Shown here one piece after another: positions 1 through 9,924 of a stretch of DNA of 64,000 nucleotides (position 1 is the stretch's first letter; each line of letters opens with the position of its first letter). Origin of the DNA: Diphasiastrum complanatum. Lineage: Eukaryota > Streptophyta > Lycopodiopsida > Lycopodiales > Lycopodiaceae. The notes below the pieces were generated by a model that had not been told where the DNA came from, searched no databases, and worked only from the letters and a program-made list of their open reading frames with translations. The position numbers were made by a program, and so were the translations under genes. Location: positions 42,478,890-42,542,889 of the forward strand of contig CM055112.1 in the NCBI GenBank assembly GCA_029204225.1. The letters run 5' to 3'.

Positions 1-316
1 GATCAATAGATCATTGTCCTTGTTTCTTCCTCCATTGAGAGCATTGTTGTGTGTATTGTCTTCAAGCTATTGTGTATGATCTTAGGTGCTTTCCAAAAGT
101 GATAGGCTGATGTATTATGGACTGTATAATGCTATTTTGGGCCGCACTTGATGTTTATGGAAGTTTCCATTTGTGATAAATGCTTTTTGATCAAGTTCTT
201 TGCATTCTAGGTAGCATAGAATGTGTTGCCAATTCCTAGCTTATGTAGTTTGGAGTGCAAGCATTCAAGCCAATGATCTTGGAGTTTAGATCCACTTAGG
301 ATCTGTATTTTTCACA
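1..316 (+). repeat. 5' LTR of the copia element, truncated by window edge
   Basis: These 316 bp match the last 316 bp of the 3' LTR (5519-5834) base for base except for 3 substitutions, near positions 19, 87 and 101. They end in the LTR terminus TTTTTCACA. U5 and much of R should lie here; the promoter part lies left of the window. Confidence 0.95.
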
Positions 317-392
317 TTAGGTACCTATCCAGTGATCTAACCCTTGTTGACAGGCGGGAGGGTTATAATACGCAAGATCTTCGACCCTACAG

Positions 393-410
393 TGGCGCCG
401 ATGCCGGGGA
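393..410 (+). promoter_or_regulatory. candidate primer binding site, tRNA-Asp type
   Basis: The 18 bases TGGCGCCGATGCCGGGGA closely resemble the TGGCGCCGTTGCCGGGGA primer site that many plant gypsy elements use (complement of the tRNA-Asp 3' end). It lies 76 bp after the LTR end, while copia elements usually have a Met-type site directly at the LTR. The bases right after the LTR show no TGGTATCAGAGC. The motif is seen; its use as primer site is inferred. Confidence 0.5.
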
Positions 411-670
411 TAGGTTTCCACTAACTAGTTTAGCTGCATTTTAGCTATTTTCTTGTTTTTTAGAGTAGTTTTAGGTAGATTTTTGGGTGTTTAGAGATAG
501 TTTTCTGTATTTTTTTTTGTGTTTGGACTGTTCACAGCTAGCGAAGAGTTGTGAGAGGTTAGAGGAGGCCTCGAACAGCCTCTAAGGGCTTGAAACCCAA
601 ACCAATCAGCCAAAAAATCCAAAAAACACACCAATGTGCATTTTGGAGAGAAAAAGAATGAGGACCTGTC

Positions 671-680
671 CACACGTGTG
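671..680. promoter_or_regulatory. G-box palindrome CACACGTGTG in copia leader
   Basis: A perfect 10-bp palindrome centred on CACGTG, followed by AAA. It is one of three similar sites in the non-coding parts of this element. G-box cores are known bHLH and bZIP factor sites in plants; a regulatory role here is inferred. Confidence 0.45.
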
Positions 681-1078
681 AAATGACACTTTTAATATTC
701 AGATCTATATTGATTAGCTTTCATTTGAGTCTAATATGACATCTCCTAAATTATAGGAGTTAGGTCCTAGATTGTAGGAATCTAGAAGGTCAACACAAAC
801 CACCAATGGATGATGTGGCAAACTTGATAGATCTTATCCAAAGTGGATATGGATAAGTATAATGAGCTGTCCTACACGTGCTGGATGAAGCTTAGAGAGA
901 GATTATGGTGAATTTGTACTTGATCCATGATGGATCCATTATTGAGCTAATGATGAGAAATCTTGGTTTGTGAAGCTATCATTGTGTTTTGACTCTCTTA
1001 AGCACTTTCTTTGTGGATGAATGCTTTGTAAATGATAAGTAAACTATTTTTCTATTATCAGGCCATACAGTAGCTGTA

Positions 1079-1094
1079 CTTCACACGTGTGAAG
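1079..1094. promoter_or_regulatory. 16-bp perfect G-box palindrome in copia leader
   Basis: CTTCACACGTGTGAAG is a perfect 16-bp palindrome centred on CACGTG, 162 bp before the gag-pol start codon. It extends the motif also present at 671-680 and 5257-5270. Confidence 0.5.
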
Positions 1095-1255
1095 CCGTGG
1101 ATCATCTTTTTTATTGTTCTTGCTTGGAAACACAAAGATTGTCAAGTAGAAGCTAGATTTGGAAGCATAGATCTCTTTATCTATCATTTGTTGAGAGAAA
1201 AGTGAGTGCTAAGTGCTTTAGGACAAAACCTAAAAGTTGAAGAAACATTAGAATC

Positions 1256-4200
1256 ATGCTAGAGTCTAGTGAAAGGTTGAGTTCATCAAACTACTCTACT
1301 TGGAAAGTGAGGATGGAGTCCTTACTTGAGTTGAATGAACTCATGGACATAGTTGCAGAAATTGAAGAGAGACCTCTCACACTTCAAGAGCAACAAAGGT
1401 TTGATAAGAAGGCCAAAAGGGCTCTTCATATCATTAAAATGAATGTTACAAATGAACTTCTCAAGGAAGTTGGAAAGTGTCAAAGTGCAAGTGAGGCATG
1501 GAATGCCTTAAAGAAGCTCTTTGAATCAAAGTCCACATCTAGGGTATTGACCCTAAGGAGACAAATATTTTCTAGTAGGCAAAGAGAGGGTGAAAGTGCT
1601 CATGCATTTATCTTGAGAGTTAAGTCCCTAAGTGATGATTTAGCATGCATTGATGAGAACATAAAAGATGGTGAAATAGTCCAAGTTATGTTGAATGGTT
1701 TGCTAAATGAACATGCTAACCTTGTGCAAAGTTTTGCCATTCAAAGAGTCTTGCCAAGTGTGGTTGACTTGCAAGAAATCTTATTGGCTGAAGAACATAG
1801 GTTGCAATCAAAGCTTGATGGTGCATCCTTGCAAGGTGGAGGTGAAGAGGCTTTCTTCACAAAAGGCAAATTCAAGGGCAAAGGTAAAGGCAAAGGCAAA
1901 TGGTCCAAAGGTGGTAACTTTGATCATGATGATCACTCTTCCTCTTCCTCTTCTACTAAGAACAATAAGTCAAAGTTCAAGTGCTTTTATTGTGGGATAA
2001 AAGGTCATTTTGCAAATGAATGTTATAAGAAGAAAAGAGAGCAAGGAGAGAGGCAAGGAAATCTTACAATAGATGAGGAAGAACATAACACATGTGAATC
2101 ACTTGTTATGACTTCAAGTTTGTTAGCCAACATAGATGATAATGATCCTTGGTGGATTGATAGTGGAGCCTCATCTCACATGACAAGACATAAGGAATAC
2201 TTTACATCCTTATTGTCTTATGAGGGAGAAGGTAACATCATCTACACTGCAAATGATGGTCAATGTGACATCAAAGGCATAGGCACTATTCCTATTTCCC
2301 TTTCAACAAATAGGAAAGCAAATCTTGAAAATGTTTTGTACATTCCTTCAATCACTAAGAATTTGCTTAGTGTAAGTCAAATGATTGACAAAGGACTTGA
2401 TGTGGAGTTCATTGGAGATGCATGTTTGATAAGTAAATGTGGATCCTTGATTGCTCAAGGTAGGAGGCATGGTAAACTTTTCAAGCTTGATGCATGTGTG
2501 ATCTCTAATCATGAAGGATGTATGGCTAGGGAGCAATTGACAAACCAAGAAGTTTGGCACAAGAGGTTGGGCCATCCCAACTTCAAATCTTTGGAGGTAA
2601 TGGCAAAGAAAGAGCTTGTTCTTGGTCTCCCTAAAAGTCTTGTTGCAAACAATAGTGTTTGTGAACATTGTGCCTTGTCCAAATCTCATAGACTTGCTTA
2701 TTCTAGATCTACTTCTAGATCTAAAGAAGCTTTTCAACTTGTGCATTCTGATATTCATTCTTCTAGTACAACTAGCAATGGTGGGGCAAAGATGTATGCA
2801 ACTTTCATTGATGACTTTAGTAGGTATACTTGGATCTATCTTCTTAAAAGTAAGGATGAAGTGTTTGCTGCATTTGTCAAGTTCAAGAATGAAATGGAAA
2901 ACCAATTCAATACAAAGATCAAATGCTTAAGATCTGATAATGGAGGGGAATACACCTCAAATAGGTTCAAAGACTTTTGTATAGCACATGGGATTAAGAG
3001 GGAGATGTCTAGTCCTAGGACTCCACAACAGAATGGAGTGGCCGAGAGGAAGAATAGAACCCTTTGTGAATGTGCCAAGGCAATGAGACTACATGCTAAT
3101 CTTGCTAAGTCTTTTTGGGGGGAAGCTTTAGCATGTGCTAACTATCTATGTAATAGATGGACAAGTGCTTCCTTGGATGGTAAAACTCCTCATGAGGTTC
3201 TTTATGGTAGAAGGCCGAGTGTCAAGCATTGTAGGATCTTTGGATGTACATGTTTTGTCAATATCACACTTGATGATAGAACTAAAGAAGATCCTTCATC
3301 AAAGAAGGGTGTGTTTGTTGGCTATAGTGAAGTAAGCAAGGCTTACAAAGTGTACATTCCTTCTACAAAGAAAGTTGTCATAAGTAGGGATGTCATCTTT
3401 CATGAAGAGAATGTTTCCAATGTTGTTGATGTTGATGTTGATGTGCCTACTAATCATCATGATGTGCAAGATGTCTTGGATGAAGATGGAGATGCCACTC
3501 CAAAGCAAACTTCAAGGAAGACTCAAAGGCAAAGGGCTAAGCCATCAATGCTAACCTATGATGAAAAAGGAAAGCAAGTGGTGGACAACTCTAACCTTGC
3601 TTTTCTTACCTCTTTTGATGAACCAACTTGTGTAGGTGAAGCAATTCAAAAGAAGGAATGGATCCAAGCCATGGATCATGAGCATCAAGCACTCATCAAA
3701 AGCAACACATGGAGGTTGGTAAAGCTTCCAAAGGACAAGAAGGCAATTGGTTGTAAGTGGATCTTCAAGATCAAGACAAATCAAGATGGATCAATCAACA
3801 AGTACAAGGCAAGGTTGGTGGCAAAGGGGTATGCTCAAGAATATGGTATTGACTATGATGAGACCTTTGCACCCGTGGCAAAGATGGTAACTATTCGAAT
3901 CCTAATCTCTCTTGCAACTCTTTATGATTGGGATATGTGGCAAATGGATGTTACTAATGCCTTCTTGAATGGTGATCTTGAAGAAGATATTTACATGGAG
4001 CAACCTGAGGGCTATGTTTCACATGATGAGCCTAATCATGTGTGCTATCTCCAAAAGAGTTTGTATGGGCTAAAGCAAGCACCAAGGAGTTGGTATGCTA
4101 AGCTCAATTCCTTCTTACTTTCTCAAAACTTTGTTATGAGTGAGTATGATCATTCTCTCTACTTTAGATTGAATGAAAATGATATCACTTTACTTTTGAT

Positions 4201-5152
4201 CTATGTTGATGACATTATCTTAAGTGGTGGTAACAATCTAGATATAGATGAAATCAAGATGGCACTCAAAAGAGAGTTTGAAATTCAAGATCTTGGTAAA
4301 CTTCATTATATCTTAGGAATAGAGATTATTAGAACTTCTAAATCTACATTCATATGTCACGAAAAGTATGTTAACTCTATTCTAAAAAGGTTTCATATGG
4401 AAGATTGTAAAGTTGTTTCTACTCCTATGGAATCAAATGTAAAGCTAACTACAAGAAGTAATGAAAGATCCTTCAAGGACATTACTCTCTATAGAAAGCT
4501 AATAGGATCTCTTATATGGTTAACCATCACAAGACCTGATCTAAGCTTTGTGGTTGGTAAACTAAGTCAATTTATGCAAGATCCTAGTGAGGCTCATTGG
4601 AAGCTAGGAAAGAGAGTACTTAGATACATCTCGGGATCTAGAGATTTTGGCATCTTGTATGGAGGTACTACACCTAACCTTTGTGGATTTTCAGATTCAG
4701 ATTTTGCAGGTGATCAAATGGATAGGAAGTCAACAAGTGCCTTTGCAATCTATCTTGGAGATGGAGTGGTCTCATGGCTATCAAAGAAGCAACCAACTAT
4801 CTCTCTATCTTCCACCGAAGCCGAGTACAAGGCATTAACAACATGCACCAAGGAGATTCTTTGGATCAAGAGGATGTTATTGGATCTTCACTTGCTGGAA
4901 CCAGAGAAGACTCCAATCATACTTTGTGATAACCTTTCAGCCCAAAGCTTGGCAAGCAATCCTGTTTTTCATGCAAGGAGCAAGCACATTGAGATTGCTC
5001 ACCATTTTGTGAGAGATCAAGTCATTGCCAAAGAGGTGGAGCTTCAACATGTCTCTTCAAAGGAGTGTGTGGCTGATATCTTCACCAAACCATTGGGAAA
5101 GGACCTATATTTAATGCATAGATCTAATCTTGGTGCTCAAAGACTATGTTGA
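1256..5152 (+). CDS. copia gag-pol polyprotein, intact
   Basis: This is a 1298-residue polyprotein for particle assembly, proteolytic maturation, reverse transcription and integration. In order: a UBN2-type gag from the N-terminus; a lysine/glycine-rich stretch at about 200-220; a CCHC zinc knuckle (C243, C246, H251, C256); aspartic protease with WWIDSGASSHMT (DSG at 302-304); a gag-pre-integrase zinc region from about 433; integrase with D499, D561 and E597, giving exact DD35E spacing; reverse transcriptase with YVDD at 983-986; and RNase H with SSTEAEYKAL at about 1185-1194. It ends with an ADIFTKPL motif, as in most plant copia elements. The length fits the usual 1300-1400 residues. No stop, frameshift or lost catalytic residue is visible. 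The start is the first in-frame ATG of the ORF, just after the A-rich leader. ORFs inside it in other frames are shadows. Confidence 0.97.
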   Translation: MLESSERLSSSNYSTWKVRMESLLELNELMDIVAEIEERPLTLQEQQRFDKKAKRALHIIKMNVTNELLKEVGKCQSASEAWNALKKLFESKSTSRVLTLRRQIFSSRQREGESAHAFILRVKSLSDDLACIDENIKDGEIVQVMLNGLLNEHANLVQSFAIQRVLPSVVDLQEILLAEEHRLQSKLDGASLQGGGEEAFFTKGKFKGKGKGKGKWSKGGNFDHDDHSSSSSSTKNNKSKFKCFYCGIKGHFANECYKKKREQGERQGNLTIDEEEHNTCESLVMTSSLLANIDDNDPWWIDSGASSHMTRHKEYFTSLLSYEGEGNIIYTANDGQCDIKGIGTIPISLSTNRKANLENVLYIPSITKNLLSVSQMIDKGLDVEFIGDACLISKCGSLIAQGRRHGKLFKLDACVISNHEGCMAREQLTNQEVWHKRLGHPNFKSLEVMAKKELVLGLPKSLVANNSVCEHCALSKSHRLAYSRSTSRSKEAFQLVHSDIHSSSTTSNGGAKMYATFIDDFSRYTWIYLLKSKDEVFAAFVKFKNEMENQFNTKIKCLRSDNGGEYTSNRFKDFCIAHGIKREMSSPRTPQQNGVAERKNRTLCECAKAMRLHANLAKSFWGEALACANYLCNRWTSASLDGKTPHEVLYGRRPSVKHCRIFGCTCFVNITLDDRTKEDPSSKKGVFVGYSEVSKAYKVYIPSTKKVVISRDVIFHEENVSNVVDVDVDVPTNHHDVQDVLDEDGDATPKQTSRKTQRQRAKPSMLTYDEKGKQVVDNSNLAFLTSFDEPTCVGEAIQKKEWIQAMDHEHQALIKSNTWRLVKLPKDKKAIGCKWIFKIKTNQDGSINKYKARLVAKGYAQEYGIDYDETFAPVAKMVTIRILISLATLYDWDMWQMDVTNAFLNGDLEEDIYMEQPEGYVSHDEPNHVCYLQKSLYGLKQAPRSWYAKLNSFLLSQNFVMSEYDHSLYFRLNENDITLLLIYVDDIILSGGNNLDIDEIKMALKREFEIQDLGKLHYILGIEIIRTSKSTFICHEKYVNSILKRFHMEDCKVVSTPMESNVKLTTRSNERSFKDITLYRKLIGSLIWLTITRPDLSFVVGKLSQFMQDPSEAHWKLGKRVLRYISGSRDFGILYGGTTPNLCGFSDSDFAGDQMDRKSTSAFAIYLGDGVVSWLSKKQPTISLSSTEAEYKALTTCTKEILWIKRMLLDLHLLEPEKTPIILCDNLSAQSLASNPVFHARSKHIEIAHHFVRDQVIAKEVELQHVSSKECVADIFTKPLGKDLYLMHRSNLGAQRLC

Positions 5153-5170
5153 AACTAGCATCCAATGTTG

Positions 5171-5179
5171 AAGAGGGAG
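5171..5179 (+). promoter_or_regulatory. polypurine tract of the first copia
   Basis: AAGAGGGAG directly precedes the TG that opens the 3' LTR. A purine run in this place primes plus-strand synthesis in LTR retrotransposons. Confidence 0.85.
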
Positions 5180-5834
5180 TGTGAAAATTGTCAACATTTC
5201 CTAGCTAGTTTGAGGCCTAAATTGGCTAAAATTGTAAATAGTTTTGGTTCTGGAGTTTCACACGTGTGAACCAGGCCACAATGTTTTTATTTACTGTATT
5301 TTTTCAGTATGATGAAGTGTCAAACTTCATACCCTTCAAAATGAGACCATTTTGATGTATTTTGGTCATATAAGCCATTTTTAGCTATTTTTCCTATATA
5401 GGGAATATCTAGGGTCAAGTACCTTCTAGAGAGAGGAGAGAGAGTCATCTTCCTCATCCATAAATAGTAGGGAAGTCGTGGAGAACAGGTTGGAGAAACC
5501 TTTTGTATGCTTCATTGAGATCAATAGATCATTGTCATTGTTTCTTCCTCCATTGAGAGCATTGTTGTGTGTATTGTCTTCAAGCTATTGTGTATGATCT
5601 TAGGTACTTTCCAAAAGTGGTAGGCTGATGTATTATGGACTGTATAATGCTATTTTGGGCCGCACTTGATGTTTATGGAAGTTTCCATTTGTGATAAATG
5701 CTTTTTGATCAAGTTCTTTGCATTCTAGGTAGCATAGAATGTGTTGCCAATTCCTAGCTTATGTAGTTTGGAGTGCAAGCATTCAAGCCAATGATCTTGG
5801 AGTTTAGATCCACTTAGGATCTGTATTTTTCACA
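5180..5834 (+). repeat. 3' LTR of the first copia element, 655 bp
   Basis: The LTR begins TGTGAAAATTG after the polypurine tract and ends TTTTTCACA. Its last 316 bp match window positions 1-316 with 3 substitutions. It contains a 14-bp palindrome TTCACACGTGTGAA at 5257-5270. It also has a purine-rich GAGAG stretch near 5430-5450, close to the likely transcription start region. The flank after it begins CAATG. Confidence 0.93.
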
Positions 5835-6235
5835 CAATGCGGTCTTTGATTCTTCTCGCAATTTTCATTCTTCTTTAGACAAAAGCGCCTCCTCATCTTG
5901 TTCATTGCGTCTAGCTGCAATATTGTTCTCGTACGTATCATCCAACATGTCTCCCATGACTTCAAATTCATCAGGTTTTCTAATCTAGTGTTTAGTGCCC
6001 TTGCTTACTATTGCTCTTCCAAGCTCTATAGACCTTGCTTGCTTGCTTTTGGTTGCTCTTCATTGCTAGTGATCTTGCTCCTGCTTTTGCTTGCTCTATT
6101 GATCTTCTTTGTTCTTGCTTACTATTAATCTATTGCTTTCTATTCATTGCTTACTCTTCTAATCTAAAAGTCTTCAATACTCTTTCACTCCCATTCTCCA
6201 CTACTTTCTAACTTTTAAAGTTTTTCTTTGATACA
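5835..6235. other. stretch before the CACTA-like gene, nothing recognised
   Basis: T- and C-rich sequence between the copia 3' LTR and the next coding remnant. The small ORF at 5898-6128 is low-complexity leucine and serine and matches no family I know. It could be leader sequence of the following gene. Confidence 0.4.
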
Positions 6236-7360
6236 ATGTCTTCAAGTGGTAGATCAAGTGGAAGGTCAAGTGAGAGACCATCTAGAGAAGAGCTCGTGAG
6301 GAGCCCGAAGAATATAATCAAGAGTGGTTTGAGAATCTACCTCCTCAACAAAGAGATAGAATCAAAAATCTTGTGTTATCTTCTTCGGGTGAATCATCCG
6401 AGAGAAGAGCTTCCGAAGATGCCCCTTCCCAAGAATCGTGTAGTGTGTATTATGATCGTAATCCACGTGGTGGAGTTATAAAAAATACGCGTGGCAATGT
6501 AGTTCATGCCCGTTTGCGTGATTTAGTTGCTTTATATTTTGGTAAAGATTACATGATCGATTGGTCCTCCCAATCGCTTGAAGACAAAAATAAAATAATA
6601 GAGACTTTGTATTCTGAATTCCCTTAATCCAATGCTTTTAGTAGGACTTGGGCCTTCAATACAATGTGCCTTTGGATTTGAAACAAAAGGCAATTGATGA
6701 GAAGAGCCGTGAGGAATCCCAAGAATCCCACGAAGCTTGGATGGTGCTCCAAAAGGGATTGGAGGAAGGTGAAAGGGGAATTGTTGCAAAACAATATCCA
6801 AAAGTATGAACAGCAACGTAGGGCCACCGTCGAGAAGCTCTTAAAACATGGCCCAAGTCACTTGGGATCGGGAGGAATGGGCAATCTAGAGGCCCAATTT
6901 GTAAGTGCAATATTTTTTAATATGATTCTATTTTTGTAGTGAGATTGTTAATGTTTTTCATTGCTAAACTATGTTTTATTGTTGAATGTAGCTTAGTGAT
7001 TTTGGAAGACACATGATCGCCGCAGAGTACAAGCAAGGTTACGATCATGGATATGCCGGCCTTAAGGCTTTTATGGAATCCCATGGATTGTTTCCAATCA
7101 TAAACTCTTAACCTTTATTGTTTTGTGATTGTTTACTTTGTGGTTTACAACTAAGTTTAATCTCAATTTAATTAAATCTTTGATTCTATTTTGTAGAGAG
7201 GCTCTACAACTTCAAGTGTTCGTGATGTGGAAGAAAATGTGGAAGAGAACGTGGAAGAGTACGTGAATGAAAGCAAAGGGGAGTTTGAAGATGTGGACAC
7301 AACGTATACCTACAAGATGAAGGAGGTGAGGAGGGAAGAAGTGATGATGAGTAGATGTTC
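6236..7360 (+). pseudogene. broken gene resembling the small CACTA (En/Spm, Transposase_24) protein
   Basis: The start codon at 6236 opens a Ser/Arg/Gly-rich N-terminus. After a frame change near 6290 the reading continues through 6373-6627 with an R-G-x-V-H-A-R-L-R-D-L pattern, then W followed by a DKNKIIETLYSEFP motif. That order of a tryptophan, a D-K-x-x-I helix and an aromatic C-end recalls the small DNA-binding protein of plant CACTA elements. It goes on, again shifted, from about 6660 with a Glu/Lys-rich helix and, at 6694-6900, a Gly-rich GPSHLGSGG motif. A GT-AG intron may span 6901-6991, and Glu-rich codons run to a stop near 7362. At least two frame changes and a stop at 6625 suggest a pseudogene. 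The family assignment is by pattern only. Confidence 0.4.
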
Positions 7361-7369
7361 TTAAATTAA

Positions 7370-8438
7370 ATGTAAGGCCTTGTAGAAGGCAATGTAGGAA
7401 GAGAGAATTTATTCTCTCATCAATGTACTTGTTTTAAATCAATCAATATAATGTTTTGGCATCACATCGTTCTTGCAAAATTTTTGAATGCATATATTTT
7501 TAATCCATGAATGCAAATGTATAGTCTATGGAATGCACATCTATTGATTGCAAATGTATCTATTGATGTATTCAATGCAATGCAAATGTATCCATTGATG
7601 AATTCAATGCAATGTATCTATTTTAGCACATGATTTGCATACTAGAATGCACAATAAAAAGTAATGGAAAGTAATGGAAATAGATAACACATTAAGCTAT
7701 CAACTAAATATCAAATGAATCAAAATAAATGTGAATTTACCTTTACTATTGTATCTCCATTGTTTTGCAATCTTTGCTTTTCCTCTTGCATGCACTTGAT
7801 CTTTGAATCCTTTGCAATGAAAGCTCATTTTTCATATCCAAACCTACATCACAAACAAAAAAGATCTTAAAACTTATGATCACAAAACACATGGAAGCGA
7901 AACAGATGTAAATGAGTACCACAAGTTGCGGATGGAAGCCGCATACTCTAAGCTATTTCTAAACGGCTAAAATATAAGTATGAATTAAGTGCAATGTTGA
8001 TAAGTAGTAAGCACAATAGCAGTCTCTAAACAACTCTAAGAAGTGAACTAGAATGCTCAGGAGTGTTCAAGCTCGTAGGCTTGAGAGAGAGAGAGAGAGC
8101 TAACTATTCAATACTTGATCATAAGATGTTGATCATGTTCTGATGCTTGATCCTTCTTGATGCTTGATTCTCATTATGATGTTGAAATATGAATAGCTAT
8201 TTATACTAAGCAACTAGATCGTCAAAAGCGTTCATCCAATTGGCTGTGATGTGTTGGCATCCATCCAGTTAGGACTTCTCAAAAACTACTTGTCGATGCA
8301 TTAATGCAAGTCGGTGGCTTTAGTCGCAAATAGTTTGTCTACAGAAATGAACATAAACTATCACTGTGAGCCATTTCAAGTAGTTATGCAGACTGTGTAG
8401 AAACACGTAGAAAACTGCAGGTCTGGAAGATTAAAATG
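7370..8438. other. AT-rich stretch; possible minus-strand TATA, nothing coding recognised
   Basis: Includes short internal repeats of an AATGCAAATGTAT-like word (7480-7640) and a (GA)n run at about 8080-8099. On the minus strand GTATAAATAGC at about 8198-8208 could be a TATA box for leftward transcription, possibly a decayed LTR. No family was identified. Confidence 0.35.
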
Positions 8439-8439
8439 T

Positions 8440-8666
8440 CGATTAGTCAATTAGAGAATAATCCAACACACTCCAAGATGTGATGGATATTGTGCTGAGG
8501 AGGAGCCTCAAATCCTTCAAGAAGAATAAAAGTTCAAGAAGAGAGCTAAGATGGCTCTCCACTATATCAAAATGAATGTCTCCAATGAGATTTTGAGGGA
8601 GATTTGTGCTTGCACATAGGCCAAGGATGCTTGGGACACTCTCAAAGCAATCCATGAAGCCAAGAA
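8440..8666 (+). pseudogene. copia gag fragment, host of a nested insertion (left part)
   Basis: The reading AKMALHYIKMNVSNEIL, a stop, and then a KDAWDTLKAIHEAKN stretch match the UBN2 gag of the intact copia at 1256 (A-L-H-I-I-K-M-N-V-T-N-E-L-L and a W-N-A-L-K-K-L-F-E motif). It is cut at 8666 by the LTR of another copia. The continuation of the same gag is found inverted at 12457 and below, where the frame resumes after one copy of a 5-bp target duplication is removed. Confidence 0.8.
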
Positions 8667-9819
8667 TGTTGGATTTCTATCCTTTACTCTCCTAAATCCT
8701 ATGTTAATCTACCTACATTCATGCTGCTGCATTTTTACTCATGTTGTCGCACGGTCTGCATATTTACATGTAAAATAAGACAGACGCATAAAACACGACT
8801 GTCTGCATAAATACAAGTAAATTTGTGACAGGCAAAAAAGGCGACACTACCCTACAAATGCAATAGGTGCCCTTATAGAAAAGCGAAGGCACCTTGTAAA
8901 TCTTAAGACATTTGTCAAAGTGTCGCATTTTTCGCATCTTCACCAACGTTCATTTCAGCAAAGGCTAACGTCGCGGCCTTCTCACGCTCATCCCATGCAC
9001 TGTGCAAATAGATTTGACAATGACAGCAGCCACCCACGATCTCCCACAAATAGCACATCCTCTTTGTACTTTCTTCATTTGCACACTTGTTAAAATATGT
9101 ATATATTGAATACCATCTACGTATTTTGTATGTGAGAACTTCGATGAGAAACAAACAACAAGCATAATAGCATCAGAAGCTTATCAGAGGTAGACGAAGT
9201 AGATGCTTTCGTGCATCGATTCTTTGTATTGTCAGTAATAGGTTTATTCCTTTACATATTGGATTAGCGTTTTGAAGCACGTGGTTCCGTCCACTATTGT
9301 CTTATGCTCACCTGCATTATTGACCTGTATATTTCTCTATACTTAATCTGATTACAGTTCTATTTGTTATGCGTTCAGATTTGTGTCAATATTGCTATCC
9401 TATTGCTTAATCGGTAGTATGTTCTTAGCGAATTATTATTAGTCTAGCTATTCACGACTAATATTTAGTCTTGCCTTTTGTGACTGATTATCAGTTGAGC
9501 TCAGTCTAGCTCTTTGCGAATTATTTGTGACTAATAATTTGTCTAGTTGTTCTCAACAAATTATCTTTCTAATGTTTTGTTGCTTAATGTTTGGCTAGTA
9601 ATCAGATCGAACGTGATTTCTATCGCTATTGTTCTGTTCGAGTCTGATAGACATAGTCATGCTTAGGGAAAGAGTGAGATAGCCCATTCCATTGCGCACG
9701 AACACTTTCCGTTCGAGTTTGTTTCTTTTTTGAGTTTCAAGTTCGATTCTTTTCGTGTTCATTTCTTTTCGAGCTATTTTTCTTTTCTCACACCCCTCTT
9801 TTTCCAACATGGTATCAAA
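8667..9819 (+). repeat. 5' LTR of nested copia, 1153 bp
   Basis: The LTR opens TGTTGGATTTC and closes TCCAACA, and a Met-type primer site follows at once. It is repeated in inverted orientation at 12458-13631. In the first 100 bases about 12% of positions differ, so the insertion is old. It contains alternating AGTCTAG and GCGAATTATT words around 9420-9560. Small ORFs inside it are not genes. Confidence 0.9.
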
Positions 9820-9831
9820 GCTATTTTCGTG
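9820..9831 (+). promoter_or_regulatory. primer binding site, initiator Met tRNA type
   Basis: TGGTATCAAAGC directly follows the LTR end and differs in one base from the common copia primer site TGGTATCAGAGC. Confidence 0.88.
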
Positions 9832-9924
9832 TCCTAGGAGTAATTCATCAATCGATTCCTTCCAGAAGATCAAGCCGAGAGTCTGCATGTCTCTTGATAT
9901 AGGAACCGACAACAGTCAAAGAGG

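Larger units (their letters stand above)
1..5834 (+). mobile_element. Ty1/copia LTR retrotransposon, nearly complete, young
   Basis: The element has a partial 5' LTR (1-316), a leader, one long gag-pol ORF (1256-5152), a polypurine tract and a full 3' LTR (5180-5834). The left edge of the window removes the first 339 bp of the 5' LTR. The visible 5' LTR aligns without gaps to 5519-5834 with 3 differences by eye, which means a recent insertion. The LTR starts TGTGAAAA and ends TTTTCACA, a good terminal inverted repeat. The ORF has no stop or frameshift and keeps its catalytic motifs, so this copy could be autonomous. The target duplication cannot be checked because the left flank is missing. 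Confidence 0.95.

Noticed and set aside
393-410. Considered that 317-1255 belongs to a separate gypsy element
   Set aside because: The leader runs without a break into copia gag, and no gypsy coding sequence or extra LTR is present; only the primer-like motif is gypsy-type.
2348-2905. 185-codon ORF antisense to copia gag-pol
   Set aside because: It lies wholly inside the conserved sense ORF and has no domain; a shadow frame.
8915-9165. Overlapping minus-strand ORFs of 79 and 66 codons
   Set aside because: They lie in the 8667-9819 LTR and recur in the inverted LTR (13129-13344) with frame breaks, so they are LTR sequence.
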